Shown here: in pieces, positions 63,486-64,000 of the stretch | How the letters are laid out: each line of letters starts with the position of its first letter | Numbering within the stretch: the first letter of the stretch is position 1 | Origin: Rikenellaceae bacterium | Lineage (GTDB): Bacteria; Bacteroidota; Bacteroidia; Bacteroidales; Rikenellaceae | Assembly (NCBI GenBank): GCA_015060015.1 | Contig: SUZG01000002.1 | Coordinates: forward strand, 119,726 to 183,725 | DNA: 64,000 bases | Reading direction: 5' to 3' | Program-made: the position numbers and the translations under genes | Notes under the pieces: generated by a model | Databases searched by the model: none | What the model saw: only the letters and a program-made list of their open reading frames with translations | Told to the model about the DNA's origin: nothing

Positions 63486-64000
63486 TAGAGGGATATTTTT
63501 TCTCATAACAATTTAATGTCATTCCACCGAACAAAGTGAGGACTGGAATCTCTAACGGCAAATTATCCGGGCATACGCCCCAATATTATTCGCTTAACTT
63601 GCCGTGCATCGCTACGCGATTCTACGCACGGCTTCGGTTGGCTACGCCTCGGCATAGCATATATAATATAAGGTATCATATCTGCTCTGCCCTCGGCTTG
63701 CACAACCGTTCTCTGTTTCACAGAGCCGTTAAGCTCTATAACACCAATTGATACTACATTATATATGAAATATAGGTAGCCATCCTCTTCAAGAGAAAAC
63801 CGAACTTCTACAGCAAACAGCCCCTCCCTTTACCAAAGGGAGGGGATAGAGGGGAGGGAATGTCAATATAGTCGGCGGCAGGCCGCCTCTTCAAGCCGTT
63901 GGTTTCCGACTCGGCTATGATGGAATATTCGGCAGGATACGATAATACATAACTATCTCGCTACGCAATACACAAAAAGAAAGCCGAGTCGGAAAAATCC
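63486..64000. other. Non-coding right end with several hairpins
   Basis: I see no gene here. The stretch contains a perfect hairpin CCCCTCCCTTT / AAAGGGAGGGG (63821-63831 with 63835-63845) and a 14-bp inverted repeat TTTCCGACTCGGCT (63903-63916) with its complement (63982-63995) across a 65-nt spacer. Around 63600-63660 there is a run with repeated CTACGC strings. These look like dispersed intergenic repeats; the last inverted repeat may belong to an element continuing past the window. Confidence 0.6.

Noticed and set aside
63536..63751. 71-codon plus-strand frame at the right end
   Set aside because: It crosses repeated CTACGC strings and hairpins, with no promoter or family resemblance.

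Overview
The window looks like a chromosomal segment of a Bacteroidales bacterium. I would guess Rikenellaceae, close to Alistipes, but the family is a guess. Four things point to the order: promoters of the Bacteroidota type (TTTG, then 19-22 bp, then TAnnTTTG) in front of many genes; a V-type rotary ATPase operon containing a DUF2764 gene; DUF4301, BACON-domain and BspA-like lipoproteins; and an arginine cluster with a GNAT enzyme instead of classical argA. Almost everything is housekeeping, with a few low-GC accessory genes. There is no rRNA, prophage, insertion sequence or CRISPR array.

Layout. 1-1000: 3' half of butyrate kinase and aroQ (+), ended by a shared terminator. 1078-8314 (-): arginine operon, in transcription order GNAT N-acylglutamate synthase candidate, argG, argC, argD, argB, argE-like, argH, with no ornithine carbamoyltransferase gene. 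8568-10721 (-): a large lipoprotein with collagen-like and leucine-rich repeats. 11232 (+): argR. 11732-18851 (-): FtsB-like protein, queE, hpt, transketolase, then tig-clpP-clpX. 18930-25041 (-): mqnC, RNase R, M20 amidohydrolase, homocysteine methyltransferase-like protein, glutaminyl cyclase lipoprotein. 25299-32817 (-): V-ATPase E-DUF2764-A-B-D-I-K. 33173-34612 (-): DUF4301. 34796-43141 (+): murB, tilS, holA, a degenerate class IV aminotransferase, coaD, lpxD, TlpA-like lipoprotein, ruvC, GIY-YIG protein. 43356-49316 (-): tRNA-Arg(UCU), a hypothetical gene, galM, gltX, a membrane protein, a SIMPL protein, ychF. 49760-57043 (+): hypothetical protein, BACON-transglutaminase lipoprotein, lysA, acidic linker protein, rsmI, lpxL-like gene, GT2. 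57088-59283 (-): dolichol-phosphate-mannose-synthase-like GT2, panB, SpoU methyltransferase. 59379-62264 (+): outer-membrane barrel candidate and glnS. 62323-63180 (-): AT-rich lipoprotein. 63486-64000: non-coding, hairpin-rich.

Most interesting signals. (1) Two unrelated lipoprotein genes (ends of the window at 10.7 kb and 63.2 kb) each have a full promoter followed by a leader of about 270 nt. The leaders share four sequence blocks in the same order and fold into comparable nested stems. Their outer stems differ in sequence but stay paired, and a downstream block can pair with the inner hairpin. This looks like an undescribed cis-acting RNA. (2) A 21-bp palindrome, ATATGC-N9-GCATA(T/A), lies both at the arginine operon promoter and upstream of argR, a candidate ArgR operator. 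(3) A 136-bp multi-branched inverted-repeat structure sits between a GIY-YIG gene and tRNA-Arg. (4) Two copies of a dispersed ~90-100 bp hairpin repeat occur at 6.4 and 48.1 kb. (5) A class IV aminotransferase homologue lacks its PLP lysine. (6) A strong promoter precedes a ~310-nt structured leader of a hypothetical gene at 49.4 kb.
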